DNA of 64,000 bases from contig JANQEK010000043.1 of the NCBI GenBank assembly GCA_028278405.1, positions 52,598-116,597 on the forward strand, written 5' to 3'. Each line of letters begins with the position of its first letter. Position 1 is the stretch's first letter. Positions 20,407 through 29,310 of this stretch are shown here, piece by piece. The stretch is from Nitrospinaceae bacterium. Lineage in GTDB: Bacteria > Nitrospinota > Nitrospinia > Nitrospinales > Nitrospinaceae. The notes beneath the pieces are model-generated. The model saw only the letters and a program-made list of their open reading frames with translations, was not told the DNA's origin and did not search any database. The translations under genes and the position numbers were made by a program.

Positions 20407-21889
20407 TACTTTACAATCCCAAGACGGCGATCAACGCATCCTCGATGCCATTCAGGAAAAACTCGGCTGGCAATCCCCAAACCTGGATTTGAGTTACGAG
20501 CGACTGGGAGATGCGGGTGTGATTTTTCTCGTGCGGAAACACGACTTGTCCCATGTGCGGGTGTTGAACCTGAGTTGGAATGAAATATCCGATGTCGGCC
20601 TGCGCGCATTGGCCGCCTGTCCGACTTTGAGTAATGTGACGCACCTTCATTTGGACTCCAACCGGATCGGCGACGCGGGAGCTCAGGCTTTGGCGGATTC
20701 GGCACATTTAGGATGTGTGAAGTTGCTCAACCTCACCAACAACCGGGTGAACGACGCAGGAGCGTTGGCCCTGATCAAATCGGACAAACTACCGAATCTG
20801 GAGTTCCTGGAACTGGAACTCAACCAGTTGGGCTCGAATCGGTTAAGCCGCTTTCCCGATGGGGCGGCCAATGCTTCCCTGAAGTGGCTGAATCTCAGAA
20901 GTAATCAAATCAGCAGCGGTGCACTGGAAGACTGGGTGCAGACGGGGGCTTTCGCGCCGCTGACGCATTTAAATCTGGGTTGGAACAAGATTGACGATGC
21001 AGGGGCCAAACTGCTCGCCCATTCCCCGACGATCACCCGGCTGGAAACGCTGCTGTTGAATTCGAACTATGTCAGTACTGAGGGTGCGAACGCTCTGGCG
21101 CAGTCCAAAAATCTTCCCAACATCCGGGAGTTATTCATGCATGACAACGATTTCAATGAGGATGGGGGAACCGCACTCAACGATATGCGCCTTCGGAAAT
21201 TGATCCGAAAGCATCTGGAGGGAACGATTCTCAGTATTAACGGCAAGCAGTTGAACAACAGCGGCCTCGAAGCCCTGTCCCGATGCCCGGAACTAGCTGG
21301 GGTGGAAACGTTGTCTTTGCGCAACAACCATTTTGATCACAAGGGTTTGATCGCTCTGGTGTCATCTTCTCACCTCAAAAATCTCAAGGTGCTGAATGTG
21401 ATGGACAATCCTATCGGCAATAAGGGAATCGTGGGCATGGCGGAATCGGCTGCGTTTACAGGGTTGCAGCGTTTGAACCTGGAGCGGACCGGATTGACCG
21501 CTTCAGGAATTTTGGCCCTGGCGGTTTCCAACAAGTTTTCCGCGCTGGAGGAATTGAATGTCAGCCACAACGAAATTGGAGACCGGGGCGCCCGCATTCT
21601 GGGAGCTTCAGAAGTATTTTCCAAGCTTCAGAAGTTATTTCTATGGAACACTGCAATTGATGATGAGGGTTTGCAGGCAATTGCTGATTCTTCCTATTTG
21701 ACCCGGTTGCAGGACTTGAAGGTTTGCAACAACCAGATCGGTCCAAAGGGCATTCAGGCGCTTGCCGATTCGAATAAGTTACCCGGTTTGAAAACACTGG
21801 ATCTCAGAAACAATCGGTTCAGTGTCAATACCTTCGTGCACTTCACCCATTCCCCAAAATTCAAGGCGTTGGAAGAATTCCGATTCTGA
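20399..21889 (+). CDS. Leucine-rich-repeat protein (ribonuclease-inhibitor-like), long paralogue
   Basis: The 496-residue protein is built almost entirely of about 16 LRR units of 24-30 residues, for example LTHLNLGWNKIDDAGAKLLA and LETLSLRNNHFDHKGLIALV. A break near residue 265 (RKLIRKHLEGTILSINGKQ) divides it into two repeat blocks. There is no signal peptide, membrane helix or catalytic domain. It overlaps the upstream LRR gene by 8 bases and is presumably translationally coupled to it. The pair probably forms a protein-binding scaffold. The binding partner cannot be inferred from the neighbours. Confidence 0.82.
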   Translation: MTDTLQSQDGDQRILDAIQEKLGWQSPNLDLSYERLGDAGVIFLVRKHDLSHVRVLNLSWNEISDVGLRALAACPTLSNVTHLHLDSNRIGDAGAQALADSAHLGCVKLLNLTNNRVNDAGALALIKSDKLPNLEFLELELNQLGSNRLSRFPDGAANASLKWLNLRSNQISSGALEDWVQTGAFAPLTHLNLGWNKIDDAGAKLLAHSPTITRLETLLLNSNYVSTEGANALAQSKNLPNIRELFMHDNDFNEDGGTALNDMRLRKLIRKHLEGTILSINGKQLNNSGLEALSRCPELAGVETLSLRNNHFDHKGLIALVSSSHLKNLKVLNVMDNPIGNKGIVGMAESAAFTGLQRLNLERTGLTASGILALAVSNKFSALEELNVSHNEIGDRGARILGASEVFSKLQKLFLWNTAIDDEGLQAIADSSYLTRLQDLKVCNNQIGPKGIQALADSNKLPGLKTLDLRNNRFSVNTFVHFTHSPKFKALEEFRF

Positions 21890-22298
21890 ATTGACCCGTA
21901 AGACTGACACACAGGAAGTATTTGCTCGTCTTATCAGCGTTCTAGAGGGTAGGTTTTGGAAAAATAATTCGGTAATGTGAATTTTGATTTTTGGTGAAAT
22001 CGGGTTTTTTTGTTGAAAAATTGAAGGAAGGGATGTCTAAATCTAATCTTTATATAGGGTTTTGGCAGTGCTGAAAACTCTTGAATAAAAGTGCTTAAAA
22101 AGTAGTTTGCATGGTTAAGGGTTTGTTGTTATGTTGGTGGCGTCAAACTGAGAAAGCCGCCGGGTTGGACCACCCAACGGCTTTCGATATTCGGTTCGAC
22201 ATTCATATGACAGCAGAACGAACCTTACAACTCAGTTTTGTACCGGAACAAAGTTCTCCTGTCAATATTAATTTAGATGTTTAAACAGGAGGGTACCA
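21890..22298. other. Intergenic region after the LRR pair
   Basis: This 409-base AT-rich stretch has no coding frame of note. At about 22152-22188 an imperfect hairpin (GAAAGCCG...CGGCTTTC with inner GTTGG/CCAAC) could end the LRR transcript, but no T-run follows, so it may be a leader structure instead. The ribosome site AGGAGGG at 22287-22293 belongs to the small zinc-ribbon gene that follows. Confidence 0.45.
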
Positions 22299-22478
22299 AT
22301 GTTTCCGGAAGTACAATGTAAAAACTGCAAAAGAACCCACGATTTCAAAGGTCAATCCCGCGTTGGAAAAGATTTTCACTGTAAGTCCTGTGGTAAGCTT
22401 AATCGCATTCAAGGTTTCGATCCTAGAACAGGAAAGTTGGTGTGCGAATTAATTGAGGATGATGAATATCGTCTGTAA
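22299..22478 (+). CDS. 59-residue single zinc-ribbon protein
   Basis: This short gene begins at an ATG five bases after a strong AGGAGGG ribosome site and encodes 59 residues. It carries two CxxC pairs, VQCKNCKRTH (Cys 7 and 10) and FHCKSCGKLN (Cys 28 and 31), with 17 residues between them: a classic zinc-ribbon knuckle. A short acidic tail (LIEDDEYRL) follows. The family resembles small Com-like or regulatory zinc-finger proteins, but I cannot name one. The ribosome site, the codon use and the intact Cys pattern argue that it is real. Confidence 0.7.
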   Translation: MFPEVQCKNCKRTHDFKGQSRVGKDFHCKSCGKLNRIQGFDPRTGKLVCELIEDDEYRL

Positions 22479-22508
22479 GCGGATGATCAGTCCATAAGAA
22501 GCAAAGAG

Positions 22509-23084
22509 CTACTGGCTTTTGCGGGTGGTTTCGACTTTCTTCTGGTTCAGGATTTTCTGTACCCGGGCCAGTTCGGTCGTGAATTGCTTGAACTTGTCTT
22601 TGTGTTTTTCGTCTTTGCTCAAGTTACTGATAAATTCTTCCAACGCTTTCACATTTTCTTTTTTGGACAGTTCTTCCTTGAGCGTCTTTATCTTGTTTTC
22701 GAGTTTCGCAAAAGAAGGATCCTTGCGGGACAACTCTTCCGAAAATTCCGGAAACCAGTCCAGGTTGGAAAAAGCGTGCAATCCTTTATCCCGGATGATC
22801 AAATCCGGATGTTTGGCGGACATGTATTGAAACTTTCGGGTGTCATACTCCATTTCTTTCAGACGCCATTCCAGACTATCGTCCGCAACCGGTTTCAATT
22901 CCGGACGGTCTTCGACGACAATGTCATAGAGCTTCAGCATCCAATCCTTCTTAACTTGGGAAAGCGTATCCCAGGCGGGATCACCCGTTTTGGGTATACT
23001 TTCCCCGGCCCAAGCCATGCCTGCTTGAAGTAAAAGACACAATAGAATGACACCCAGATTTTGCAAGATTCTCTTCAACATCAA
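22509..23084 (-). CDS. Secreted coiled-coil protein of unknown function
   Basis: The 191-residue protein has a clear signal peptide (ILQNLGVILLCLLLQAGMAWA, cut after AWA near residue 26) and a mature periplasmic domain. The last third is strongly helical and charged (KLENKIKTLKEELSKKENVK), predicting a coiled coil. No Cys residues or catalytic motif remain in the mature part. I do not recognise the family. It lies 31 bases past the convergent zinc-ribbon gene and downstream of the nuoF-like terminator, so it should have its own promoter. Confidence 0.6.
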   Translation of the reverse strand: MMLKRILQNLGVILLCLLLQAGMAWAGESIPKTGDPAWDTLSQVKKDWMLKLYDIVVEDRPELKPVADDSLEWRLKEMEYDTRKFQYMSAKHPDLIIRDKGLHAFSNLDWFPEFSEELSRKDPSFAKLENKIKTLKEELSKKENVKALEEFISNLSKDEKHKDKFKQFTTELARVQKILNQKKVETTRKSQ

Positions 23085-23213
23085 TACAAATCCTCTAGAA
23101 AACTTTGTAATTTCATATGTAAGGGTAATTTCATTATATCGCAGACTTTAAGGGATGGGATCACAAATTCCTTAAAATTGGACCAACTTGCCCGAAGTCG
23201 GCTAAAAACAAGT

Positions 23214-23248
23214 AAAAAAATCCCCGGGAGTTGAAACCCCGGGGATTT
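23214..23248 (-). terminator. Rho-independent terminator of the nuoF-like gene
   Basis: On the minus strand an 11-bp perfect stem (AAATCCCCGGG with CCCGGGGATTT, loop about 9 bases) is followed directly by a run of seven T. It lies 30 bases past the stop at 23278. Because the stem is flanked by A on the other side, it is mainly a minus-strand terminator. Confidence 0.92.
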
Positions 23249-23277
23249 CTGAATGCGGATCGATTTTCAGTGATGGA

Positions 23278-25101
23278 TCAGGCGATTGCGAGGAAATTAC
23301 AGGCCTGGTAACAGGCGTTGCAGTTGATGCACAGATCCATATCGATATGGGCCGCGACCTTTTTAGTGCCGCCCGTAATGGCACCGGTGGGGCAGGGCTT
23401 GATGCAGGCCCCGCAAGCCACGCAATCGTCTTCTTTCACTACATATTTGTAAAGGCCGGTACACATGGCCGCGTCGCACACCTGGTCGACAATATGCCGT
23501 TCGTACTCTTTCCGGAAATACTTGAGTCCGGTCAGAACGGATTTGACGGCGGTTTCACCCAGTCCGCACAACGAGGTCACATTGATCTCTTCACACATGG
23601 CCTGCAGTTTGTCGAGGTATTCCATTTTGCCTCGGCCCTCGGCGATATCGTCCAGCATGTTTTTGATCAGTGTGAGACCGATACGGCAGGGTGTGCATTT
23701 GCCACAGGTTTCAGCTTCGTTGAAGCCGATGGAGAAACGGGTGAGGTCGATCACGCAGGCCGAGTTGTCGTAAGCGGACAAACTGGCCTGACCCATGATG
23801 GCGCCGGCTTCGATCAGACTTTCATAATCGGTTTTGATATCGATTTTGTCCGGAGGTAAAAACCCGCCGGTCACGCCTCCGATATGCACCACCTTCAATT
23901 CTTTTTTCTTGAGAATACCGCCGCAGTAATCCTCGACAATTTCCCGCACGGTGGTGTTCATGTCGAATTCCATCAGCCCGCTGTATTTGATGTTGCCGGC
24001 CAACGCCCAGACTTTGCAACCGTGCGCGTTGTCAGGACCCATGGAACGATACCAGTCAGCGCCGTTGTTGATGATGAAAGGAACCGTGGCGTAAGATTCG
24101 GCGTTGTTGAGACTGGTGGGATAACCGAACAACCCTTTTTCCGAAGAATGCGGTGGCTGTGCTTTCGGGAACGGACGTTTGCCCTCGACAGATGCCATCA
24201 GTGCAGTCGATTCACCGCCGATAAATGCTTCCATGCCCTCATGCACGTAGCAGTCGATGCTGAAATCGGAACCCATGATGTTGTTGCCGAGGAAACCGCG
24301 TTCGCGCGCTTTTTCCAGCGCTTTATTGAGGCGGCGTACCGCAATAGCGTAATCGGATCGGGTGTAGATGATGGCTTCAGTGGCTTGTATGGCGTAAGCT
24401 GCGATCAACAATCCTTCCACGACCTGATGCGGACAACCTTCCATCACGCTGCGGTCCATATAGGATGCCGGGTTGCCTTCGTCGCCGTTGACCATGATGA
24501 AACGTTTTTCAGCTTGCTGGTTAGCCGCTTTTTCCCATTTATCACCGGTGATAAATCCGCCTCCGCCTTTGCCGCGCAGGTTGGATTTTTTGACTTCGGC
24601 GATGACTTCCGCCGGCTTCATGGTGGTCAGCACTTTTTTGAGCGCTTCGTAACCTCCCACTTCAATGTATTCGTCGATATTTTCGGGATCGATATTGCCG
24701 CCGTGCGCCAGAGCCACGCGTGACTGTTTCTCGAGTTTTTCGTAATAATCCGGCTTGGCGGCACCTTTGGCAACGGGCTTGCCGCCAATGATGTGATCCT
24801 TCATTATTTTGGCGACCATCTCAGGCTTGACGTTTTCATAAGTCACACGAGGCTGGCCGGGAATATACACATCGACCAGAACGTCACGGCTGCAGTAACC
24901 CCGACAACCGACCTGTCCCAGAGAACAACCGCCTTTTTCCATGATTTCGGCAGCAGCCTGGTTTTCTTCGATCTGCTTTTCGAATTCCTTGTAGACGTCT
25001 TCGGCGCCTTCTGCGATACCGCTCAGGCTTTTGCAGACGGTTATTTTGACCGTTTCCTTTTTCGTACCTGAGGCTTTGGCTTGTTCCGCCACAGCTTCCA
25101 T
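23278..25101 (-). CDS. NuoF/HydB-type NADH-binding iron-sulfur flavoprotein
   Basis: The 607-residue protein joins four modules. An N-terminal thioredoxin-like [2Fe-2S] domain has Cys 23, 59, 66 and 70 in a GCRGYC context. The NADH/FMN domain has the loop NLRGKGGGGFITGDKW near residue 174. An SLBB domain precedes the [4Fe-4S] motif CGKCTPCRIG near residue 465. A C-terminal two-cluster ferredoxin (CVACGACIKPCP and CINCNACYQACN) completes it. This is the HydB/HndC or NuoF-plus-ferredoxin architecture, moving electrons between NAD(H) and ferredoxin or a partner. No NuoE, NuoG or hydrogenase gene is adjacent. A strong AGGAGA ribosome site precedes the ATG. Confidence 0.88.
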   Translation of the reverse strand: MEAVAEQAKASGTKKETVKITVCKSLSGIAEGAEDVYKEFEKQIEENQAAAEIMEKGGCSLGQVGCRGYCSRDVLVDVYIPGQPRVTYENVKPEMVAKIMKDHIIGGKPVAKGAAKPDYYEKLEKQSRVALAHGGNIDPENIDEYIEVGGYEALKKVLTTMKPAEVIAEVKKSNLRGKGGGGFITGDKWEKAANQQAEKRFIMVNGDEGNPASYMDRSVMEGCPHQVVEGLLIAAYAIQATEAIIYTRSDYAIAVRRLNKALEKARERGFLGNNIMGSDFSIDCYVHEGMEAFIGGESTALMASVEGKRPFPKAQPPHSSEKGLFGYPTSLNNAESYATVPFIINNGADWYRSMGPDNAHGCKVWALAGNIKYSGLMEFDMNTTVREIVEDYCGGILKKKELKVVHIGGVTGGFLPPDKIDIKTDYESLIEAGAIMGQASLSAYDNSACVIDLTRFSIGFNEAETCGKCTPCRIGLTLIKNMLDDIAEGRGKMEYLDKLQAMCEEINVTSLCGLGETAVKSVLTGLKYFRKEYERHIVDQVCDAAMCTGLYKYVVKEDDCVACGACIKPCPTGAITGGTKKVAAHIDMDLCINCNACYQACNFLAIA

Positions 25102-25559
25102 GGAGCTTCTCCTATGACTCTATATAATCATTGAATTTAAGTTTCTTAATTGCCCTTTGCCCTCCAAAAACCTCTAAAGAAGGGTTACCGGGAGGATGCA
25201 AATAATAATATAAATTCGCACAGGTTCCAAGGAATTTCCATAAAATCAGGTAAAAGCAGCGGTAAAAAGCTCTGATCCTGATCAATGCAAATAATGAAAA
25301 CAGGCTTACTTGAGTGTCGAATAAGGGCAGGTAATTAGGAGGTCAGGGAGGAGCAGTGAAACTCCCTATATCTCCACACTTTATCTGCAGGGATGTTGTC
25401 TCAACCTGCAAAAATTCAGTAGGGAAATACCTCAGAGCCGTTTTTTCCGGCGGGGATTGCTGGCAGATTGTGCAATGCTGGAGACCAGCAGGCGTTATGG
25501 CAAAAAGGATGTTGAAACCGCTTTTTTAAGGGGGTTCCGTATGGGAAAGACTTTTTAAA
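25102..25559. other. Intergenic region between nuoF-like and Vgb-like genes
   Basis: These 458 bases hold no supported gene or RNA. The first part must carry the promoter and ribosome site (AGGAGA) of the nuoF-like gene; a TATATAA-like sequence at 25120-25127 sits too close to the start to be certain. I see no terminator with a T-run for the upstream Vgb-like gene and no repeats. Confidence 0.45.
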
Positions 25560-26615
25560 TCAAGGGACTAGTCGTCCGATTTTGTTATTGAACTTGCCCT
25601 TGAAATACTTCCCCATTTCGGTGAACCAGATATTGCCGTCCTTATCCAGGACGAGTTGAGTGGGGTGGCTGTCGGGATGGGGAAGGGGATAGTACCTCAC
25701 TCCTTTGCGGGTCCCGGGTTTGGCCTTGGACAGGTCGAGCCGGCCGATGGCATCGGGTCGCGCGGCGGTGAACCAGACGTACCCCCGTTTTTCATCGACG
25801 TGGACATCATGTGGACTGCGCCGTTTGCCCAGAAAGTATTCTACGATTTTCGGCTTTTTCCGGTTTAAATCCAGTTTTGCCAATTTACTGGCAAACATTT
25901 CAGTCAACCAGAGCGTTCCTTTGCTTGAAACCGTCAGACCATGGGGAACAGATTTTTCTGGAGGAATAATTATTTCTTCCACCTCACCGGTATGAGGGTT
26001 CAGCGAACCGAGTTTGTTGAAGAACGTGTTGACCCAGAACATCCCTCCCTGTGTGTACCATATCTTGCCCTGCGCCAGAGCCAGAGCGTGTGGGTTACCG
26101 GGCCCGATAGGAAACTCCACAATTTTGCCGGTCTGGGGGTCCAAATGTCCTACCTTGTTGGTCTGAAATTCCAGAAACCAGATCGAGCCGTCTGGAGCTT
26201 CTGCTATCTGGTGAGGTTCGCTGTGGGGAGAGGGAATGTCATATTCTTTAAATGTACTATTTTCAGGATCAAACCTTCCGATCCGGTTCGCACCTTCGGT
26301 AAACCAGATCCAACCATTTTTAGCAATCGTGAGAAAGTGGGGTTTGCTGTTGGGTTGAGGCAGTTCGAACTCGGTAATGCCTTCGGAGGTTAAGGATTTG
26401 GCCTTGGAAGGGTCCAGCCTGGCGATCCGGTTGGCATTCAGTTCGGTGAACCACAGGTTTCCCTTGGCGTCAAAAGCCAAGTCAGCAGGACTGCTGTCGG
26501 GCGTTGGAGTGTGGTATTCCAGTACCACCTCTCCGAAAGCATTGACAGATATCCACAGAAGGCACCCGCTCACCATCAGAATCAAACTCAATTTCAAAAT
26601 CCACTTGTTGACCAC
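25560..26615 (-). CDS. Secreted Vgb-like (streptogramin-lyase-type) beta-propeller protein
   Basis: I set the start at the GTG at 26615, which has AAGGAAAG just upstream and gives a good signal peptide (WILKLSLILMVSG...); an upstream in-frame start at 26687 is possible. The 351-residue protein has repeated blades of about 45 residues with the motif G-x-[LIV]-W-F-T-E-x-x-x-N-[KR]-I-[AG]-R-L-D-P. An example is GNLWFTELNANRIARLDP. This is the virginiamycin-B-lyase-like six- or seven-blade propeller. Vgb-like proteins are widespread, and most are not antibiotic lyases. The exported location argues against streptogramin resistance. The ligand is unknown. Confidence 0.8.
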   Translation of the reverse strand: MVNKWILKLSLILMVSGCLLWISVNAFGEVVLEYHTPTPDSSPADLAFDAKGNLWFTELNANRIARLDPSKAKSLTSEGITEFELPQPNSKPHFLTIAKNGWIWFTEGANRIGRFDPENSTFKEYDIPSPHSEPHQIAEAPDGSIWFLEFQTNKVGHLDPQTGKIVEFPIGPGNPHALALAQGKIWYTQGGMFWVNTFFNKLGSLNPHTGEVEEIIIPPEKSVPHGLTVSSKGTLWLTEMFASKLAKLDLNRKKPKIVEYFLGKRRSPHDVHVDEKRGYVWFTAARPDAIGRLDLSKAKPGTRKGVRYYPLPHPDSHPTQLVLDKDGNIWFTEMGKYFKGKFNNKIGRLVP

Positions 26616-26905
26616 AATTCTTTCCTTCGAAATCCCAAAAATTTTGTCTATGTCTTTATAATATAACAGGATAAACCTGACCCACAAAGGGTAAAGAAAA
26701 CAGTCAATTATTCACTTTTTTAGGGTGACAGGTTTTACCAGAGAGGGATCCTTATTGGATAAGAGAGCGGTCTAACATTCGAAAATCCAGCGGGTATGGC
26801 TTCTCTCATTTTCACGAGCGACGAGTTTGTCCTTGTGTCCTTTGTTGTATTCCAATAGAATTTTGGGACTTTTGTAAGATCAATTCTAACTCTTGAAAGT
26901 TTCCA

Positions 26906-28429
26906 ATGATCAAAACCTCCGTTAAAGCTGACGACGCTCTCAAACATAAAACCGATTGCCTGATTTTGTTCAGCCCAGAGGCCAAACCGGCAGGACTTCT
27001 GAAACAAATCGACGGCCTGCTGAACGGTGCGCTGACTGCCGCATTCCAGGCGAAACGCTTCGAGGGTAAACTCAACCAGACCTTTCAGCAAAGCGTACGC
27101 GGATTGATGGGCGCGGATTCCATCATCGTTGTAGGGCTGGGCAAATCGAAAGACGTTAAAGAAGAACAGATTCGACAGGCATCCGGCACCGGTGCCAAGG
27201 CGGCTGAAAAATCGCGCCACCGCAAAATCGCGATATTCCTGAATGAAAAGGATGCCGGCAAACCGGCTAAATCCAAAAAAACTCAAACGGGTAGTCCCGT
27301 GGCCGGAGCCTTGGTGGAAGGGGCACAACTGGGGCTGTATCATTTCGATCAGTACAAAAGCCAGGATAAGGACGATCCGCCGTCTCGCATCGAGGAAATC
27401 ACGGTTCTTGCACCTTCCAAACCCAAAGTGAAGAGCTACCAGAAGGGTATGGATCAAGCGGAAAAATTATGTGAAGCGGTTATCGCGACCCGCGATCTCA
27501 TGCATCATCCCGGCAATACGGCCACCCCGACGTTTCTGGCGAAAGCCGCGCAAACGATGGCGCGCAAGCACAAGATCACCTGCAAGATCCTCGAGAAAAA
27601 GGATATGGAAAAATTGGGGATGGGGTCATTACTTGGAGTGGCCCGGGGCAGCCATGAACCACCCAAGTTCATTGTCATGGAGTATAAAGGGGGTAAAGCG
27701 AAAGACAAGCCGGTGGTGGTTGTCGGCAAGGGCATTACTTTTGATACGGGAGGCATCTCCCTGAAAGCGGGCGCGGGTATGGACGAGATGAAGTTCGATA
27801 TGTCCGGCGGCGCCGTCACAATCGGCACTCTACAGGCGGCAGCGAGCCTGAAGTTGAAGGTCAATGTGGTGGGGCTGGTTCCTGCGACCGAAAACATGCC
27901 GGGAGGATCGGCCATCAAGCCGGGTGATATTCTCACTGCGTCCAACGGCAAGACCATTGAAGTGTTGAACACCGATGCGGAAGGACGATTGATTCTTGCG
28001 GACGCATTGGTGTACGCACAACGTTACAAACCCAAAGTGTTGATCGATCTTGCCACATTGACGGGTGCAGTGATCTTCGCTCTGGGACACCAGGCCGCGG
28101 CGGCCGTAGGGACGGACTCGAAATTGATCCAAAAGTTGATCCAAAGTGGAGATGCGACCGGCGAGCGGTTGTGGGAGTTGCCTTTGTATGAGGAATTCGA
28201 AAAAGCCACAAAGAGCGATATTGCGGATCTCAAAAACATTGCCTCCAAGGGTGTGGGTGCGGGCACGATCACAGGCGCGGCGTTTTTGAAACCGTTCACC
28301 GGCGATTATCCCTGGGTGCATCTCGATATCGCAGGCACCGCCTGGACCTCCAATGAGAAACCGTATGTTCCTAAAGGCGGTTCCGCTTACGGTGTGCGTT
28401 TGCTCATCGATTACCTGAAAAACCTCTGA
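26906..28429 (+). CDS. pepA: Leucyl aminopeptidase (M17)
   Basis: The 507-residue cytosolic exopeptidase removes N-terminal residues from peptides using two metal ions. The catalytic domain holds the M17 motifs: VGKGITFDTGGISLKAGAGM near residue 275, with the Lys and Asp ligands, the MKFDMSGGA block, and the signature NTDAEGRLILADALVYA near residue 355. The N-terminal domain (residues 1-180) is of the usual length. It is followed after 3 bases by a membrane protein gene, probably in the same transcript. Peptide recycling could link it to the peptide-binding lipoprotein at 17995, but that is only suggestive. Confidence 0.96.
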   Translation: MIKTSVKADDALKHKTDCLILFSPEAKPAGLLKQIDGLLNGALTAAFQAKRFEGKLNQTFQQSVRGLMGADSIIVVGLGKSKDVKEEQIRQASGTGAKAAEKSRHRKIAIFLNEKDAGKPAKSKKTQTGSPVAGALVEGAQLGLYHFDQYKSQDKDDPPSRIEEITVLAPSKPKVKSYQKGMDQAEKLCEAVIATRDLMHHPGNTATPTFLAKAAQTMARKHKITCKILEKKDMEKLGMGSLLGVARGSHEPPKFIVMEYKGGKAKDKPVVVVGKGITFDTGGISLKAGAGMDEMKFDMSGGAVTIGTLQAAASLKLKVNVVGLVPATENMPGGSAIKPGDILTASNGKTIEVLNTDAEGRLILADALVYAQRYKPKVLIDLATLTGAVIFALGHQAAAAVGTDSKLIQKLIQSGDATGERLWELPLYEEFEKATKSDIADLKNIASKGVGAGTITGAAFLKPFTGDYPWVHLDIAGTAWTSNEKPYVPKGGSAYGVRLLIDYLKNL

Positions 28430-28432
28430 TTC

Positions 28433-28915
28433 ATGACCGATACGATCATCATGTTTGTCCACCTGATGGCGGCGGCGGTGGCGGTGGGAGGCAGTATTTT
28501 CGGCCTGGTCCTGTTATGGCCTCACATTTTTGATCTGAAAAAAGATGATGCGGTGGATGAACATTCCGCGTCCTACAAAGTGATCGACCTATTGGCGCCG
28601 ACGGTTTTTACCTGCCTGCTATTACTGATCGGGTCCGGTGTCTATTACATGATGGAAAACTACACCGAGCAGGTCAATCTCAAGGAAGGATATTACAATA
28701 TCCTTGGCATCAAATTGATTTTTGTGGTCGTGGCGTTTCTGTTGAGTTTGTATCAAACGTTCGGTTTGCGTTCCAAGATTGCGCATCTGGATCTCCGCCC
28801 GGAAAACCGCGAGCAGGTTCGACCCACGCTGGAGAAGATGAAGTATTTTGGTGCCATCACCCTGGGTGCCGTGGTTGCCGCTGTGTTCATGGGCATCTAC
28901 CTGGCCCGATATTAA
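28433..28915 (+). CDS. Four-helix inner-membrane protein (CopD/DUF-like)
   Basis: The 160-residue protein has four predicted membrane helices. The first, MTDTIIMFVHLMAAAVAVGG, contains a His and a Gly-rich end. The others lie near residues 55-73, 90-110 and 140-158. This shape resembles CopD-like or small cytochrome-b-like membrane domains, but the second His ligand pattern is not clear, so no haem or copper role can be claimed. It begins three bases after pepA and is likely co-transcribed with it. Confidence 0.6.
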   Translation: MTDTIIMFVHLMAAAVAVGGSIFGLVLLWPHIFDLKKDDAVDEHSASYKVIDLLAPTVFTCLLLLIGSGVYYMMENYTEQVNLKEGYYNILGIKLIFVVVAFLLSLYQTFGLRSKIAHLDLRPENREQVRPTLEKMKYFGAITLGAVVAAVFMGIYLARY

Positions 28916-29019
28916 AAATACCTTCGCAAGATTCTCTCCGGCGCTTCGACGGAAATGTTGCTTGTGCCGCTACAGGTTTTTGAGTAGTATGCTCTAGATA
29001 TGAATTCAGGAGTTTTGTG

Positions 29020-29301
29020 ATGACAGAACAGGAATCCTCATCCCCACCTCAACAGGCGCCTGAAGAATCCCTGAAGGCGGACATTCCCGCGCCACAAAAC
29101 CTCGAAGAAGACTCTTCCGTGGAAGCGGAGGAGGAAATCGATCTGAATCATTTGTTTCCGGGAGAGGAGACCGATCTCAACGAATTGTTTCCGGATAAGG
29201 AAATGCGGACTCTTTTGAAAAAAGTCCAGAGGAATAAAAAAGACCTGGGCAAAATGAAAGACCGTTTTTCTGATACGTTCAGCGAACCGGAAGCGGATTG
29301 A
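29020..29301 (+). CDS. Small acidic protein with a duplicated DLN-LFP motif
   Basis: The ATG at 29020 has AGGAG seven bases upstream; a GTG one codon earlier is less well spaced. The 93-residue product is highly acidic and Pro/Ser-rich at the N-terminus, so probably disordered. It contains two copies of a short motif, EIDLNHLFPGEE and ETDLNELFPDKE (residues about 45-65), then a basic helix (RTLLKKVQRNKKDLGKMKDR). No family is recognised. The duplicated motif may be a short binding peptide for a partner protein. Confidence 0.55.
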   Translation: MTEQESSSPPQQAPEESLKADIPAPQNLEEDSSVEAEEEIDLNHLFPGEETDLNELFPDKEMRTLLKKVQRNKKDLGKMKDRFSDTFSEPEAD

Positions 29302-29310
29302 ACGCTTTTC

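Noticed and set aside
23884..24723. 279-codon plus-strand frame
   Set aside because: It is antisense to the NuoF-like gene, His/Phe-rich shadow composition.
23278..25101. Apparent loss of one Cys in the thioredoxin-like [2Fe-2S] domain of the NuoF-like protein
   Set aside because: The HydB/HndC branch often shows this reduced pattern at its N-terminus, so I do not count it as a defect.
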